Part shown: positions 54,340 through 62,879 of the stretch, in pieces
How the letters are laid out: each line of letters opens with the position of its first letter
How positions within the stretch are numbered: the first letter of the stretch is position 1
NCBI RefSeq assembly: GCF_900766305.1
Contig: NZ_CAAFUZ010000063.1
Coordinates: 1 to 64,000 of the forward strand
DNA: 64,000 nucleotides
DNA from: an uncultured Gemella sp.
GTDB taxonomy: Bacteria; Bacillota; Bacilli; Staphylococcales; Gemellaceae
Direction: 5' to 3'
The notes under the pieces: generated by a model
Seen by the model: only the letters and a program-made list of their open reading frames with translations
Database searches by the model: none
Told to the model about the DNA's origin: nothing
Position numbers and translations under genes: made by a program

Positions 54340-56979
54340 ATGGATAAGATAATATTAATAGATGGTAATAGTTTAAGTTATCGTGCTTTTTACGCTATGC
54401 CAGCTTTAAAAAATAAAAAAGGACTGTATACAAATAGTGTATATGGTTTTACATTGATGCTAGAAAAAATATTGGCAGATACTAATCCAAAGTATGCGTT
54501 AGTTGCCTTTGATAAAGGAAAACAAACGTTTAGACACCAAAGTTATGAAGCATACAAAGGTACTAGGGATAAAACTCCTAGTGAGTTAGTAGAGCAATTC
54601 GGATATGTTAGAGAGCTTCTTGATTCATATGGAATAAAGTATGAAGAACATTTTGATTATGAAGCGGATGATATTATTGGAAGTTATGCTAAAATCGCTG
54701 AAAAAGAAGGGCTAGAAGTAATAATAGTAACAGGAGATAAAGACTTAACTCAACTAGCTAGTGAAAATATAACAATCTACTATACTAAGCGTGGTGTTAC
54801 GGATATTGACTACTATACACCAGAATTTATTGCTGAAAAATATGGTTTAACTCCAGAACAAATCGTTGATATGAAAGGTCTTATGGGAGATAAGAGTGAT
54901 AATATCCCTGGTATTGCTGGAGTTGGTGAAAAAACTGCTATAAAATTATTAACAGAATATAAAACTGTGGAGAATGTACTAGAAAATATTGATAATATTA
55001 GTGGTAAAAAACTAAAAGAGCGTCTAACTGAAGGACGCGAAGATGCTCTGTTAAGTAAGAAGTTAGCTACTATTTATACTGAAGTTCCAGTTGATAATAA
55101 GTTAGAAGATTTAACATATAGTGAGAATGTAGAACTTAAAAGAGAGTTATTTGAAAAACTTGAGTTTGTTTCGTTCTTAAGAAAATTATCTCAAGAAACT
55201 TCTAGCGAAGAGGCAGGAGAAGTAGTTGAAGAGAATACTACTCCTAAAAAAGAGATTAATATTGTTTTAGCGGATAAAAATACGAAAATAGATTTTACCG
55301 ACAGTACTTTACATATTGAGTGTTACACAGAAGATTACCATAACTCAGATGTGGTTGGAATAGTAGTCTATAAAGAAGGAACTGCTTATATTTTTAGTGA
55401 AGAACAATTTTTCACTAATAAATTTGTAGTTGATTATCTTCAAAGTGAAATTACTAAAACTGTTTATGATTTTAAGAAGATTTTATTTATAGCGAAGAGA
55501 AATGGCGTAGATATTAATGGAGAAGTTTTCGATGTAAAAATTGTATCTTATCTAATTGATGTTAATGCAAAAACTGAAATTGATAAAATAATCTTTAACT
55601 ATCTCGGAAAAATAATAAGCAGTGATGAAGAAATATATGGTAAGGGGGCAAAACGAACTTTACCAGCTCAAGAAGTTATTAATCCGTATATAGCTGAAAT
55701 TGCAGAGAGTATTTCTCTTATGAAACCATTGATGGAAGAAAAACTTGCAGAAGAAAATATGGTGGATTTATATAAAGATATAGAGATAAAAGTCGCTAAA
55801 GTGTTAGCTAATATGGAATTTGAAGGAATTCATGTTAGTAAGAAAGCTCTTGAGGAAATGAGTGCGGAGTTTGATGAAAGAATTAAAACTTTAGAAGCTA
55901 GCATATATACTTTAGCTGGTTCAGAATTCAATATAGCTTCACCTAAACAATTAGGAGTAGTATTATTTGAGGATCTAGGATTGCCACCGATTAAGAAAAC
56001 GAAGACTGGATATTCTACAGCTGTAGAGGTACTAGAACAATTACAACATAGTCATGAAATTATTCCATTGATTATGGAATATAGAACTATTACAAAATTA
56101 AACTCAACTTATGCAAAAGGCTTAGTAAAAGATATTACTCGAGAAGGGAAAATTCATACACGTTATGAGCAAACATTAGCTCAAACAGGACGCTTATCTT
56201 CTGTAAATCCAAATCTTCAAAATATTCCAACAAGAATCGAAGAAGGGAAAAAAATCAGAAAAGCATTCGTTCCAGCTTCTGATGATAGAGTAATCTTATC
56301 AATTGACTATTCTCAAATAGAGCTTCGAGTTCTAGCTCATATCGCACAAGATGCAGGAATGATAGATGCGTTTAAACATGACGTAGATATTCATACTAAA
56401 ACAGCTAGTGATGTTAATGGAGTTAGTCTTGATGAAGTAACTTCTTCAATGCGTAGAGAAGCTAAAGCTGTTAACTTTGGTATTGTTTATGGAATTTCTG
56501 ATTTTGGATTATCTAATAACCTTGGAATTACTAGAAAACGTGCGAAAGAGTTCATTGATAAATATTTAGAAACATTCAAAGGTGTTGATAAATATATGAC
56601 TGATATCGTAGATTTTGCAAAAGAACATGGTTATGTAGAAACTTTATTCAATAGAAGAAGAGCATTACCGGATATTAATGCGAAGAACAAGATTGTAGCT
56701 AATCTAAATGCGCGTATTGCGATGAATTCACCAATTCAAGGAACTGCTGCGGATATTATAAAAATAGCTATGGTTAATGTATTTGAATATTTAAAAAAAA
56801 CAAATGTAGATGCAAAATTATTATTACAAGTGCATGATGAATTGATCTTTGATGTAAATAAAGATATCGAAGAAGAGTTTACAAAAGAAATGATTAAAAT
56901 CATGGAAGAAGCGGCTAATTTAGATGTTCAACTAAAAGCGGAGGCTAGTAGTGGAGCGTCATGGTATGATGCGAAATAA
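54340..56979 (+). CDS. polA: DNA polymerase I
   Basis: 879 residues. 5'-3' exonuclease domain (1-290: LIDGNSLSYRAFYAMP, YEADDIIGSYA, VTGDKDLTQL, MGDKSDNIPG), a central 3'-5' exonuclease fold (about 300-465) that lacks the metal-binding DxE (HIECYTED instead), so it probably has no proofreading, as in Bacillus, and the polymerase domain (about 480-879) with LSIDYSQIELRVLAH (motif A), RREAKAVNFGIVYG (motif B) and LQVHDELIFD (motif C). Repair and Okazaki-fragment processing. TTAGGAG precedes ATG 54340. Confidence 0.97.
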   Translation: MDKIILIDGNSLSYRAFYAMPALKNKKGLYTNSVYGFTLMLEKILADTNPKYALVAFDKGKQTFRHQSYEAYKGTRDKTPSELVEQFGYVRELLDSYGIKYEEHFDYEADDIIGSYAKIAEKEGLEVIIVTGDKDLTQLASENITIYYTKRGVTDIDYYTPEFIAEKYGLTPEQIVDMKGLMGDKSDNIPGIAGVGEKTAIKLLTEYKTVENVLENIDNISGKKLKERLTEGREDALLSKKLATIYTEVPVDNKLEDLTYSENVELKRELFEKLEFVSFLRKLSQETSSEEAGEVVEENTTPKKEINIVLADKNTKIDFTDSTLHIECYTEDYHNSDVVGIVVYKEGTAYIFSEEQFFTNKFVVDYLQSEITKTVYDFKKILFIAKRNGVDINGEVFDVKIVSYLIDVNAKTEIDKIIFNYLGKIISSDEEIYGKGAKRTLPAQEVINPYIAEIAESISLMKPLMEEKLAEENMVDLYKDIEIKVAKVLANMEFEGIHVSKKALEEMSAEFDERIKTLEASIYTLAGSEFNIASPKQLGVVLFEDLGLPPIKKTKTGYSTAVEVLEQLQHSHEIIPLIMEYRTITKLNSTYAKGLVKDITREGKIHTRYEQTLAQTGRLSSVNPNLQNIPTRIEEGKKIRKAFVPASDDRVILSIDYSQIELRVLAHIAQDAGMIDAFKHDVDIHTKTASDVNGVSLDEVTSSMRREAKAVNFGIVYGISDFGLSNNLGITRKRAKEFIDKYLETFKGVDKYMTDIVDFAKEHGYVETLFNRRRALPDINAKNKIVANLNARIAMNSPIQGTAADIIKIAMVNVFEYLKKTNVDAKLLLQVHDELIFDVNKDIEEEFTKEMIKIMEEAANLDVQLKAEASSGASWYDAK

Positions 56980-57003
56980 ATAAACTAGATATTTATAAAT
57001 AAG

Positions 57004-57052
57004 AAAAGTTAGTATTTAACATAAACACATGTTGTAATACTAGCTTTTTTTA
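57004..57052 (+). terminator. Intrinsic terminator of polA
   Basis: AAAAGTTAGTATT pairs with AATACTAGCTTTTTTT around a loop that itself contains AACAT/ATGTT. Confidence 0.8.
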
Positions 57053-57120
57053 TAAAGTTTTTATTTTTAAGAGTAAATATTTTAAGAAATAAGAAAAATA
57101 TGAAGTGAAAACAAAAACGT

Positions 57121-57150
57121 TTACAAAAATATATTGTATTTGTTATAATT
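57121..57150 (+). promoter_or_regulatory. Promoter of the glutamate dehydrogenase gene
   Basis: TTTACA (57121-57126), 18-base spacer, TATAAT (57145-57150). A palindrome AAAACGTTTT lies directly on the upstream edge of the -35 box. Confidence 0.6.
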
Positions 57151-57203
57151 AATAAAAAATATTACATGACAAATGTAAAATAACATTCTGAGGAGATGTG
57201 ATT

Positions 57204-58463
57204 ATGAATAACAATCCATTAGTTAACGCAAGAGAGCAAATTAAAGGTGCTTGTGAAGTTTTAGGTTATAAAGAAGAAGTGTATGAATCTTTAAAAGATC
57301 CACAAAGATTTATTGAGATTTCTATACCTGTTAGAATGGATAATGGTGAGGTGAAATACTTCAAAGGATTCCGTTCTCAGCACAATGATGCAATTGGTCC
57401 TACAAAAGGTGGGTTAAGATTCCATCCACTTGTAACAGCAGATGAAGTTAAAGCATTATCAATTTGGATGACATTTAAATGTGCTGTTGCTAATCTACCA
57501 TATGGTGGAGGTAAAGGTGGTATTATCGTAGATCCAAAAGATTTATCAAAAGGTGAATTAGAAAGATTATCACGTGGATATATTCGAGGACTGTACAAAT
57601 ATCTAGGTGAAAAACAAGATGTGCCTGCACCAGATGTTAATACTAATGGACAAATCATGTCTTGGATGATCGATGAGTATAATGTTCTTACTGGAGAACA
57701 AGGTATTGGAACGTTAACTGGTAAGCCATTAGAATTAGGTGGTTCTTTAGGTAGAACTCAAGCGACTGGATATGGTGTGGCACTTGCTGCAAAATTAGCT
57801 CTAGAGAAATTAGGTAAATCTACAGAAGGTGCGAAATTTGCTGTTCAAGGTTTCGGTAATGTAGGTAGCTATACTGTAGATACAGCTGTGAAGTTTGGCG
57901 CTACTGTAGTTGCAGTAACTGAGCGTGATGATGATGGTGTTCAATATGCTGTTTATCGTGAAGAAGGATTATCATATGCAGAACTGCAAGAATGTAAAGA
58001 TAAGAGAGTAAGATTCCATACATTACCAAACACAAAACGATTAACTTTAGATGAGTTTTGGGCTTTAGATGTTGATGTAGTGTGTCCTTGTGCATTAGAG
58101 AATGCTATTGATGAAAAAGAAGCTAATTTAATAAAAGCTGCTGTTGTTTCTGAAGGTGCTAATGGTCCAGCGACTTTAGCTGGTGATAAAGTATTACGTG
58201 AAAAAGACGTGGTAGTAATTCCTGATATTCTTGCCAACAGTGGTGGTGTTACTGTATCTTACTTTGAATGGGTACAAAACTTACAAGGTTACTACTGGAC
58301 AGAAGAAGAAGTTGTAGAAAAACAAGCAAGAGTTATGACAAAAGCATTTAATGATATTTGGGAAGTGAAAGAAAGATTTGCTATTCCGATGAGAAAAGCT
58401 GCTTATGTAAATTCTATTGAGAAAATTGTTAAAAACATGAAACTAAAAGGTAAATTAAGCTAA
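57204..58463 (+). CDS. Glutamate dehydrogenase (NAD type)
   Basis: 419 residues, close to the 420-430 of the Bacillus RocG/GudB type. GGLRFHPLVTADEVKALSIWM near 63, catalytic Lys in LPYGGGKGGIIVDP near 93, the Asp site in PAPDVNTN near 134, and the Rossmann loop VQGFGNVGSYT near 212. Converts glutamate to 2-oxoglutarate + ammonia, linking amino-acid and carbon metabolism. The frame is open from GTG 57198, but GAGGAG (57190-57195) fits ATG 57204. Confidence 0.96.
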   Translation: MNNNPLVNAREQIKGACEVLGYKEEVYESLKDPQRFIEISIPVRMDNGEVKYFKGFRSQHNDAIGPTKGGLRFHPLVTADEVKALSIWMTFKCAVANLPYGGGKGGIIVDPKDLSKGELERLSRGYIRGLYKYLGEKQDVPAPDVNTNGQIMSWMIDEYNVLTGEQGIGTLTGKPLELGGSLGRTQATGYGVALAAKLALEKLGKSTEGAKFAVQGFGNVGSYTVDTAVKFGATVVAVTERDDDGVQYAVYREEGLSYAELQECKDKRVRFHTLPNTKRLTLDEFWALDVDVVCPCALENAIDEKEANLIKAAVVSEGANGPATLAGDKVLREKDVVVIPDILANSGGVTVSYFEWVQNLQGYYWTEEEVVEKQARVMTKAFNDIWEVKERFAIPMRKAAYVNSIEKIVKNMKLKGKLS

Positions 58464-58473
58464 TTATAATTTA

Positions 58474-58518
58474 AAAGGTGAATTGCTAGAATACATGATT
58501 TCTAGTGATTCACCTTTG
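58474..58518. terminator. Bidirectional intrinsic terminator
   Basis: AAAGGTGAATTGCTAGA pairs with TCTAGTGATTCACCTTT between the convergent dehydrogenase and esterase genes. Confidence 0.88.
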
Positions 58519-59346
58519 CTATTTATTTGAGAGAACTTCAAGTATATAATCATCGAATTGATGTTGGAATATTTTTTTATAATCTAAGAATAAATAATGT
58601 TGAATTTCTACATTTTCTAGAGTGTTTAATAGTTTTAATTGTGCATCGATAGGCGTTCTAGGGTCTAAGTATGATAATCCATAATACACTTTTTGAGTTA
58701 TTGAACTACTGAAATTTAGTATATCTATTGAATTTAGCGAGGAATATAGATAATCTAATTTATCAGAAAAATCTCTTTCAAATTTATAAATATTTTTGAA
58801 GAAAGGATCCTTTTTATTATTTCTATAGGTATTTTTAATATCGCAAAGTGAACAGTCGGAGATGAATAGTTCTTTAATAGAATCGTAATAACTAGCACAA
58901 ACAATGCTAATAGCTGCTCCTTGACCTAGTCCGGTTACTTGAATTTCTTTATTTGGAAAGAGTTTTTCTATAATACTTATAGTGTCTAGCGCATCTTGAA
59001 AAACTAAATTAAAATATAAAAGTGATGAGCTATTATCTAAAAATGGGAAATGAGAACAAGGTGTTTTATTCTCGCTATTACCTGCTTGTCCTCTAATATG
59101 GAGAGAGGCTAAAGCATAGTCTAGCATACTATACTTTGTTAAACTTAAGTAGTCTTTGTTTTTTATTTTGAATTCAGGGAAGTCAACTATGACTCCTTTA
59201 ATGTTTGACTTAGGTATAGCTAAATCTAATTCTATTTGTGAATTATCTATTCCCTTAAAAATTATTTTCTTATATTGAATGAATGGATGGGGAATATCAA
59301 TTATATTTTCTTTATATACTAGTTTTCTATTTTTTTCTAATTTCAT
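58519..59346 (-). CDS. AXE1-like alpha/beta hydrolase without the nucleophile Ser (pseudoenzyme?)
   Basis: 275 residues, the alpha/beta-hydrolase fold of acetyl xylan esterases/cephalosporin-C deacetylases, shorter than usual (about 320). The nucleophile elbow, normally GxSQGG, reads GLGQGA near 143, so Ser is replaced by Gly. The oxyanion/Arg region (HIRGQAGNSENK) is kept, and LDPRTPIDAQL matches the acid-residue loop (normally DxxxPP). It sits 9 bases after its intact paralogue, the two forming an operon. It may bind a substrate without catalysis or regulate its partner. Confidence 0.75.
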   Translation of the reverse strand: MKLEKNRKLVYKENIIDIPHPFIQYKKIIFKGIDNSQIELDLAIPKSNIKGVIVDFPEFKIKNKDYLSLTKYSMLDYALASLHIRGQAGNSENKTPCSHFPFLDNSSSLLYFNLVFQDALDTISIIEKLFPNKEIQVTGLGQGAAISIVCASYYDSIKELFISDCSLCDIKNTYRNNKKDPFFKNIYKFERDFSDKLDYLYSSLNSIDILNFSSSITQKVYYGLSYLDPRTPIDAQLKLLNTLENVEIQHYLFLDYKKIFQHQFDDYILEVLSNK

Positions 59347-59355
59347 GTTTGACTC

Positions 59356-60282
59356 CTATTCAACTCCTAGTAAGAAGTTAACTATTTCATCATTAAAATT
59401 CGGGATGTTTTCATGATAGTACTTTTTGTAGATGCAAGCTTTTTTTCTACTAGTAATCTCATTGTATATTTTTTCTTGAGTCTTTTTTGGACAATCTTCA
59501 TCAAGGTTAGTGATGCCGAATAAAACGGAACATTTTAAATTTTTTGCGAAATTTATAGTCTCTAGATAGTAAAGGTTATTCAAGAAGTTTTCAGTATTTT
59601 TACCGGTTGTATTAAACCAGCGCCCGTGGTGCGTTAATTCACCATAAGCGTTTTTTCTATTGTCTTTTTCATAGATATTTTTGAAATTTGCGAGGAAGGG
59701 ATAGAGGCTAATACATTTAGTAACGTTTTTGTTTAGCGCTGAAAATATTATAGAAAATGCTCCTCCTTGAGATGCTCCAAAACTAACAATTTCTTTCTCG
59801 TTAATGTCTCCAAAGGATGATACGATTTTGGATAAAATAAGACTATCTAAAATATTTTTATAAAAAATCATATTTTCTATGTTTTCATCAAGTCCAACTG
59901 TTAGATGGCCAAATACTGAGGGTGCAGAGTTGCTTGAATCTTTACTTTTGCCACCTTGATTTCTAAAATCTATGGCAACTACATCGTAACCAAGAGAAGC
60001 GAATGTTGATTTTTCTAACCAGTTTCTACTTGATGCAGGATATCCGTGAAAATAAAATAATACAGGAATATTTTTCTGGGGATAGAGTTTTCTATATTTT
60101 ATATTTTTTATATATTTTGCATAAATAACAGAATTATCATAGCTAGTGAAAGTTAAATCATAAAATTCAATATTATCAAATTTTGAAAATGAAGTTTTAT
60201 TTAAATCGTATTTTAGTTGTATATCCTCGATAAGTTTTATTTTTTTATCCCAAAAATTATTAAAGTCTACAAAATTTTTCAT
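59356..60282 (-). CDS. Acetyl xylan esterase/cephalosporin-C deacetylase-like (AXE1 family)
   Basis: 308 residues from ATG 60282. FYFHGYPASSRNW near 86 (oxyanion hole), IDFRNQGGKSKD near 115, nucleophile GASQGGA near 176, LDEDCPKKTQ near 265 with the acid, and YYHENIPNF near 290 with His, so the Ser-Asp-His triad is complete. The open frame extends to 60387, but AGGTG is spaced correctly for ATG 60282 (MKNFVDFNNFW) and the extra N-terminus looks non-coding. De-acetylates small sugars or oligosaccharides in the cytoplasm. First gene of a two-gene operon. Confidence 0.85.
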   Translation of the reverse strand: MKNFVDFNNFWDKKIKLIEDIQLKYDLNKTSFSKFDNIEFYDLTFTSYDNSVIYAKYIKNIKYRKLYPQKNIPVLFYFHGYPASSRNWLEKSTFASLGYDVVAIDFRNQGGKSKDSSNSAPSVFGHLTVGLDENIENMIFYKNILDSLILSKIVSSFGDINEKEIVSFGASQGGAFSIIFSALNKNVTKCISLYPFLANFKNIYEKDNRKNAYGELTHHGRWFNTTGKNTENFLNNLYYLETINFAKNLKCSVLFGITNLDEDCPKKTQEKIYNEITSRKKACIYKKYYHENIPNFNDEIVNFLLGVE

Positions 60283-60425
60283 CTGACACCTCATTACAGC
60301 GTTTTCATATATTTTATATATTACCACTCGATAACAAATAATTCCAATATAATGAATTTTCAAAGAAAAGTATAGTATAGACATCATGTTTGTTAAATCA
60401 ATGTTTTCAAAAGGTGCAATAATAA

Positions 60426-60454
60426 TTGAAAAAAAAGTTTATATGTAGTAAAAT
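60426..60454 (+). promoter_or_regulatory. Promoter of the CorC/CNNM gene
   Basis: TTGAAA (60426-60431), 17-base spacer, TAAAAT (60449-60454). Confidence 0.55.
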
Positions 60455-60505
60455 TATTTATTAATGACTAAAAAATAAAAAGGAAAGAGGTTAAATTAAA
60501 ACCAT

Positions 60506-61807
60506 ATGGATCTCAGTATCTTAATTAAAATATTAATAATTGTATTATTACTTATTGCCTCGGCAATATTTGTAATGTTTGAATTTGCACTTGTTAAACT
60601 TAGACCAACAAGGGTGAATGAATTAGTAGAATCAGGAAATAAAACTGCAAAAATATTAGTTACGATGGTAGAACAATTAGATCACTACTTGTCTGCAACA
60701 CAGCTAGGGATTACAATTGTTTCTCTTGGATTAGGTTGGATAGGAGAATCAACATTCCACGCTTTATTTAATCCTATTTTTGAATTGTTAAATTTAAACG
60801 AAACAGTTTCGCATACTATTTCATTAGTAGTATCATTTGGATTTATGACGCTTTTACACGTTGTTTTAGGAGAATTAGTTCCTAAAACTATAGCTATTCA
60901 ATCTGCAGAAAAAACATGTTTACGAGTAGCTTGGCCAATGTATATGTTCGACAAAGTTATGAGACCACTTGTGTGGTTACTTAATTCATTAGCTAATCTT
61001 ATAGCGAAAATGTTTGGATTCGAGCCTGCTTCTGAGCATGATGATATTCATAGTGAACAAGAACTTAGAACAATTATGAAATCTTCAAGACTACACGGAC
61101 AAATTAACGATGTAGAATATAGATACGTTGAAAGAGTATTTGAGTTCGATAATAAAATTGCTAAAGAAATTATGACACCTAGAACTGAAGTTGAAGCAAT
61201 AGACATGAGTGATTCTTTAGGAATTATAATGAGACAATTAAAACAAGAAGAGTATACAAGATATCCGGTAATTGAAGACGGAGATAAAGATAAAATCTTA
61301 GGGATTTTGAATGTTAAGAAATTATTATTTACAGATAAACCTATAGAAACAACTAAAGACTTAGAAGAGTATATTACTCCTGCGATAAAAATCTTTGAGC
61401 ATACACCTATTTCTCAAGTTTTAGCAACTATTAAGCAAAATAGAGAACATATGATCGTTATAACAGATGAATATGGAGGAACTAGTGGAGTAGTTACTCT
61501 TGAGGATATAGTTGAAGAGATTACTGGAGAAATTCGAGATGAGTTCGATGAAGATGAACAAAGCTTAATTAAAAAACTAAAAAATGGCCACTATCTAATT
61601 GATGGATGGGTGCCAATTCAAGATGTAAATGCGTTATTCCAAGTCCATTTACCTCACGAAGAAGTTGATACTATTGGTGCATATGTATATTTAGAAAAAT
61701 ATGAAGCTAAGGTTGGAGCGGTATATTCTATAGATAAACTAACATTTGTTGTTAGAAAAGTAGAGGAAAATCAAATACGAACTTTAGAAGTTTGGAAAGA
61801 AAAATAA
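60506..61807 (+). CDS. CNNM/CorC-family hemolysin-like membrane protein
   Basis: 433 residues. A CNNM (DUF21) membrane domain (about 1-190, four hydrophobic segments, FVMFEFALVKLRPTRVNEL near 21), a CBS pair (about 210-330: MTPRTEVEAIDM and EYGGTSGVVTLEDIVEEI) and a CorC_HlyC C-terminal domain (about 345-430). Members are magnesium or divalent-cation transporters. ATG 60506 is the first start after an in-frame stop (60497), but AAAGAGG lies 15 bases upstream, an unusually long spacing. Confidence 0.92.
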   Translation: MDLSILIKILIIVLLLIASAIFVMFEFALVKLRPTRVNELVESGNKTAKILVTMVEQLDHYLSATQLGITIVSLGLGWIGESTFHALFNPIFELLNLNETVSHTISLVVSFGFMTLLHVVLGELVPKTIAIQSAEKTCLRVAWPMYMFDKVMRPLVWLLNSLANLIAKMFGFEPASEHDDIHSEQELRTIMKSSRLHGQINDVEYRYVERVFEFDNKIAKEIMTPRTEVEAIDMSDSLGIIMRQLKQEEYTRYPVIEDGDKDKILGILNVKKLLFTDKPIETTKDLEEYITPAIKIFEHTPISQVLATIKQNREHMIVITDEYGGTSGVVTLEDIVEEITGEIRDEFDEDEQSLIKKLKNGHYLIDGWVPIQDVNALFQVHLPHEEVDTIGAYVYLEKYEAKVGAVYSIDKLTFVVRKVEENQIRTLEVWKEK

Positions 61808-61815
61808 AAGAAATT

Positions 61816-61852
61816 AGAAGAGATAGTATGAAAATGCTATCTCTTCTTTTTA
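61816..61852 (+). terminator. Intrinsic terminator
   Basis: AGAAGAGATAG pairs with CTATCTCTTCT, followed by TTTTTA. Confidence 0.88.
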
Positions 61853-61917
61853 TACTATGAAGTAATAAAATGTCTAATTAGTTAAAATGAACTTAAAAAT
61901 CTCTGCTATATCTTTAC

Positions 61918-61930
61918 TATTCCGAACAAT
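61918..61930 (+). promoter_or_regulatory. PurBox upstream of purR
   Basis: TATTCCGAACAAT matches the Bacillus PurBox (AWWWCCGAACWWT) at 12 of 13 positions. It indicates PurR autoregulation. A weaker second box (ATACGAATAA) lies near 61955. Confidence 0.7.
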
Positions 61931-62024
61931 AGTGGTATTATATACATATAATATACGAATAAAATATATTGAATGTACTATATAGTTTAGAGAAATCTTT
62001 ATATATACATGTAAGGAGTATAAG

Positions 62025-62879
62025 ATGAAGTTAAAGAGAAGTGAAAGAATAGTAGTTATGACGGAATATTTATTAAATAATCCAAATAAATTAATTCCAT
62101 TAACATATTTCGTTTCAAAATTCAATCAAGCTAAGTCTTCTATAAGTGAAGATATACACATAATAAAAAATGGTTTTAAAGAAGAAAATATTGGAGAAGT
62201 TAAAACTCTAGCAGGAGTAAGTGGGGGTGTTTTATTTACACCGACATTGGTAGAAGAAGACGCTAGAGAAATTCTTAATGGTTTTCTTGATAAGATTAAT
62301 GATGGAAATCGTTTATTAGCTGGTGGATATATTTTCATGTCTGATATTATAGGAAATCCTAGTTTAATGAACAAGCTAGGACGAGTGGTTGCTACAGTTT
62401 ATAAGAATAAAGAAGTAGATGCTGTAGTTACAGTAGCAACAAAAGGGATTCCTGTTGCTTATGCTATAGCTTCAATATTGAATAAACCTGTAATTATTAT
62501 TAGAAGAGATAATAAAGTTACGGAAGGAACTACTGTTGCAATTAACTATGTTTCAGGTTCGACTAAGAAAATAGAAACGATGATTTTATCTAAGCGAAGT
62601 TTAAATACAGGATCAAAAGTACTATTAGTGGATGATTTTATGCGTGGTGGGGGAGTCCTAACAGGTATGGAGAGTCTAATGAGTGAATTTGATGTTGATG
62701 TTGTTGGGAAAGTAATAATCACGCAATGTTTTGATTCGCCAAGAGAACATGAAGATGATTATTTATACTTATCAAAAATTGAAAATATCGATGAATTTAA
62801 TGGAACATTTGATGTTAAATTAGGGAATGTTATAGAAAAATTACGCCAAGTAGAAAAAGAGGATATTGAAAATGAGTAA
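62025..62879 (+). CDS. purR: Purine operon repressor
   Basis: 284 residues, the Bacillus/Lactococcus PurR type: an N-terminal winged helix (RSERIVVMTEYLLNNPNKLIP) and a phosphoribosyltransferase-like domain whose PRPP loop is LLVDDFMRGGGVLTG near 203-217. It represses purine genes unless PRPP is bound. AAGGAG precedes ATG 62025. The PurBox upstream supports autoregulation. In Bacillus subtilis yabJ and spoVG lie between purR and glmU; here glmU overlaps purR directly. Confidence 0.96.
   Translation: MKLKRSERIVVMTEYLLNNPNKLIPLTYFVSKFNQAKSSISEDIHIIKNGFKEENIGEVKTLAGVSGGVLFTPTLVEEDAREILNGFLDKINDGNRLLAGGYIFMSDIIGNPSLMNKLGRVVATVYKNKEVDAVVTVATKGIPVAYAIASILNKPVIIIRRDNKVTEGTTVAINYVSGSTKKIETMILSKRSLNTGSKVLLVDDFMRGGGVLTGMESLMSEFDVDVVGKVIITQCFDSPREHEDDYLYLSKIENIDEFNGTFDVKLGNVIEKLRQVEKEDIENE

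Noticed and set aside
57112-57126. Possible CcpA cre site at the glutamate dehydrogenase promoter (AAAACGTTTTACA)
   Set aside because: The CG core is present but the right half is shifted by one base and the left TG is missing, so it fails the TGWAANCGNTNWCA pattern.
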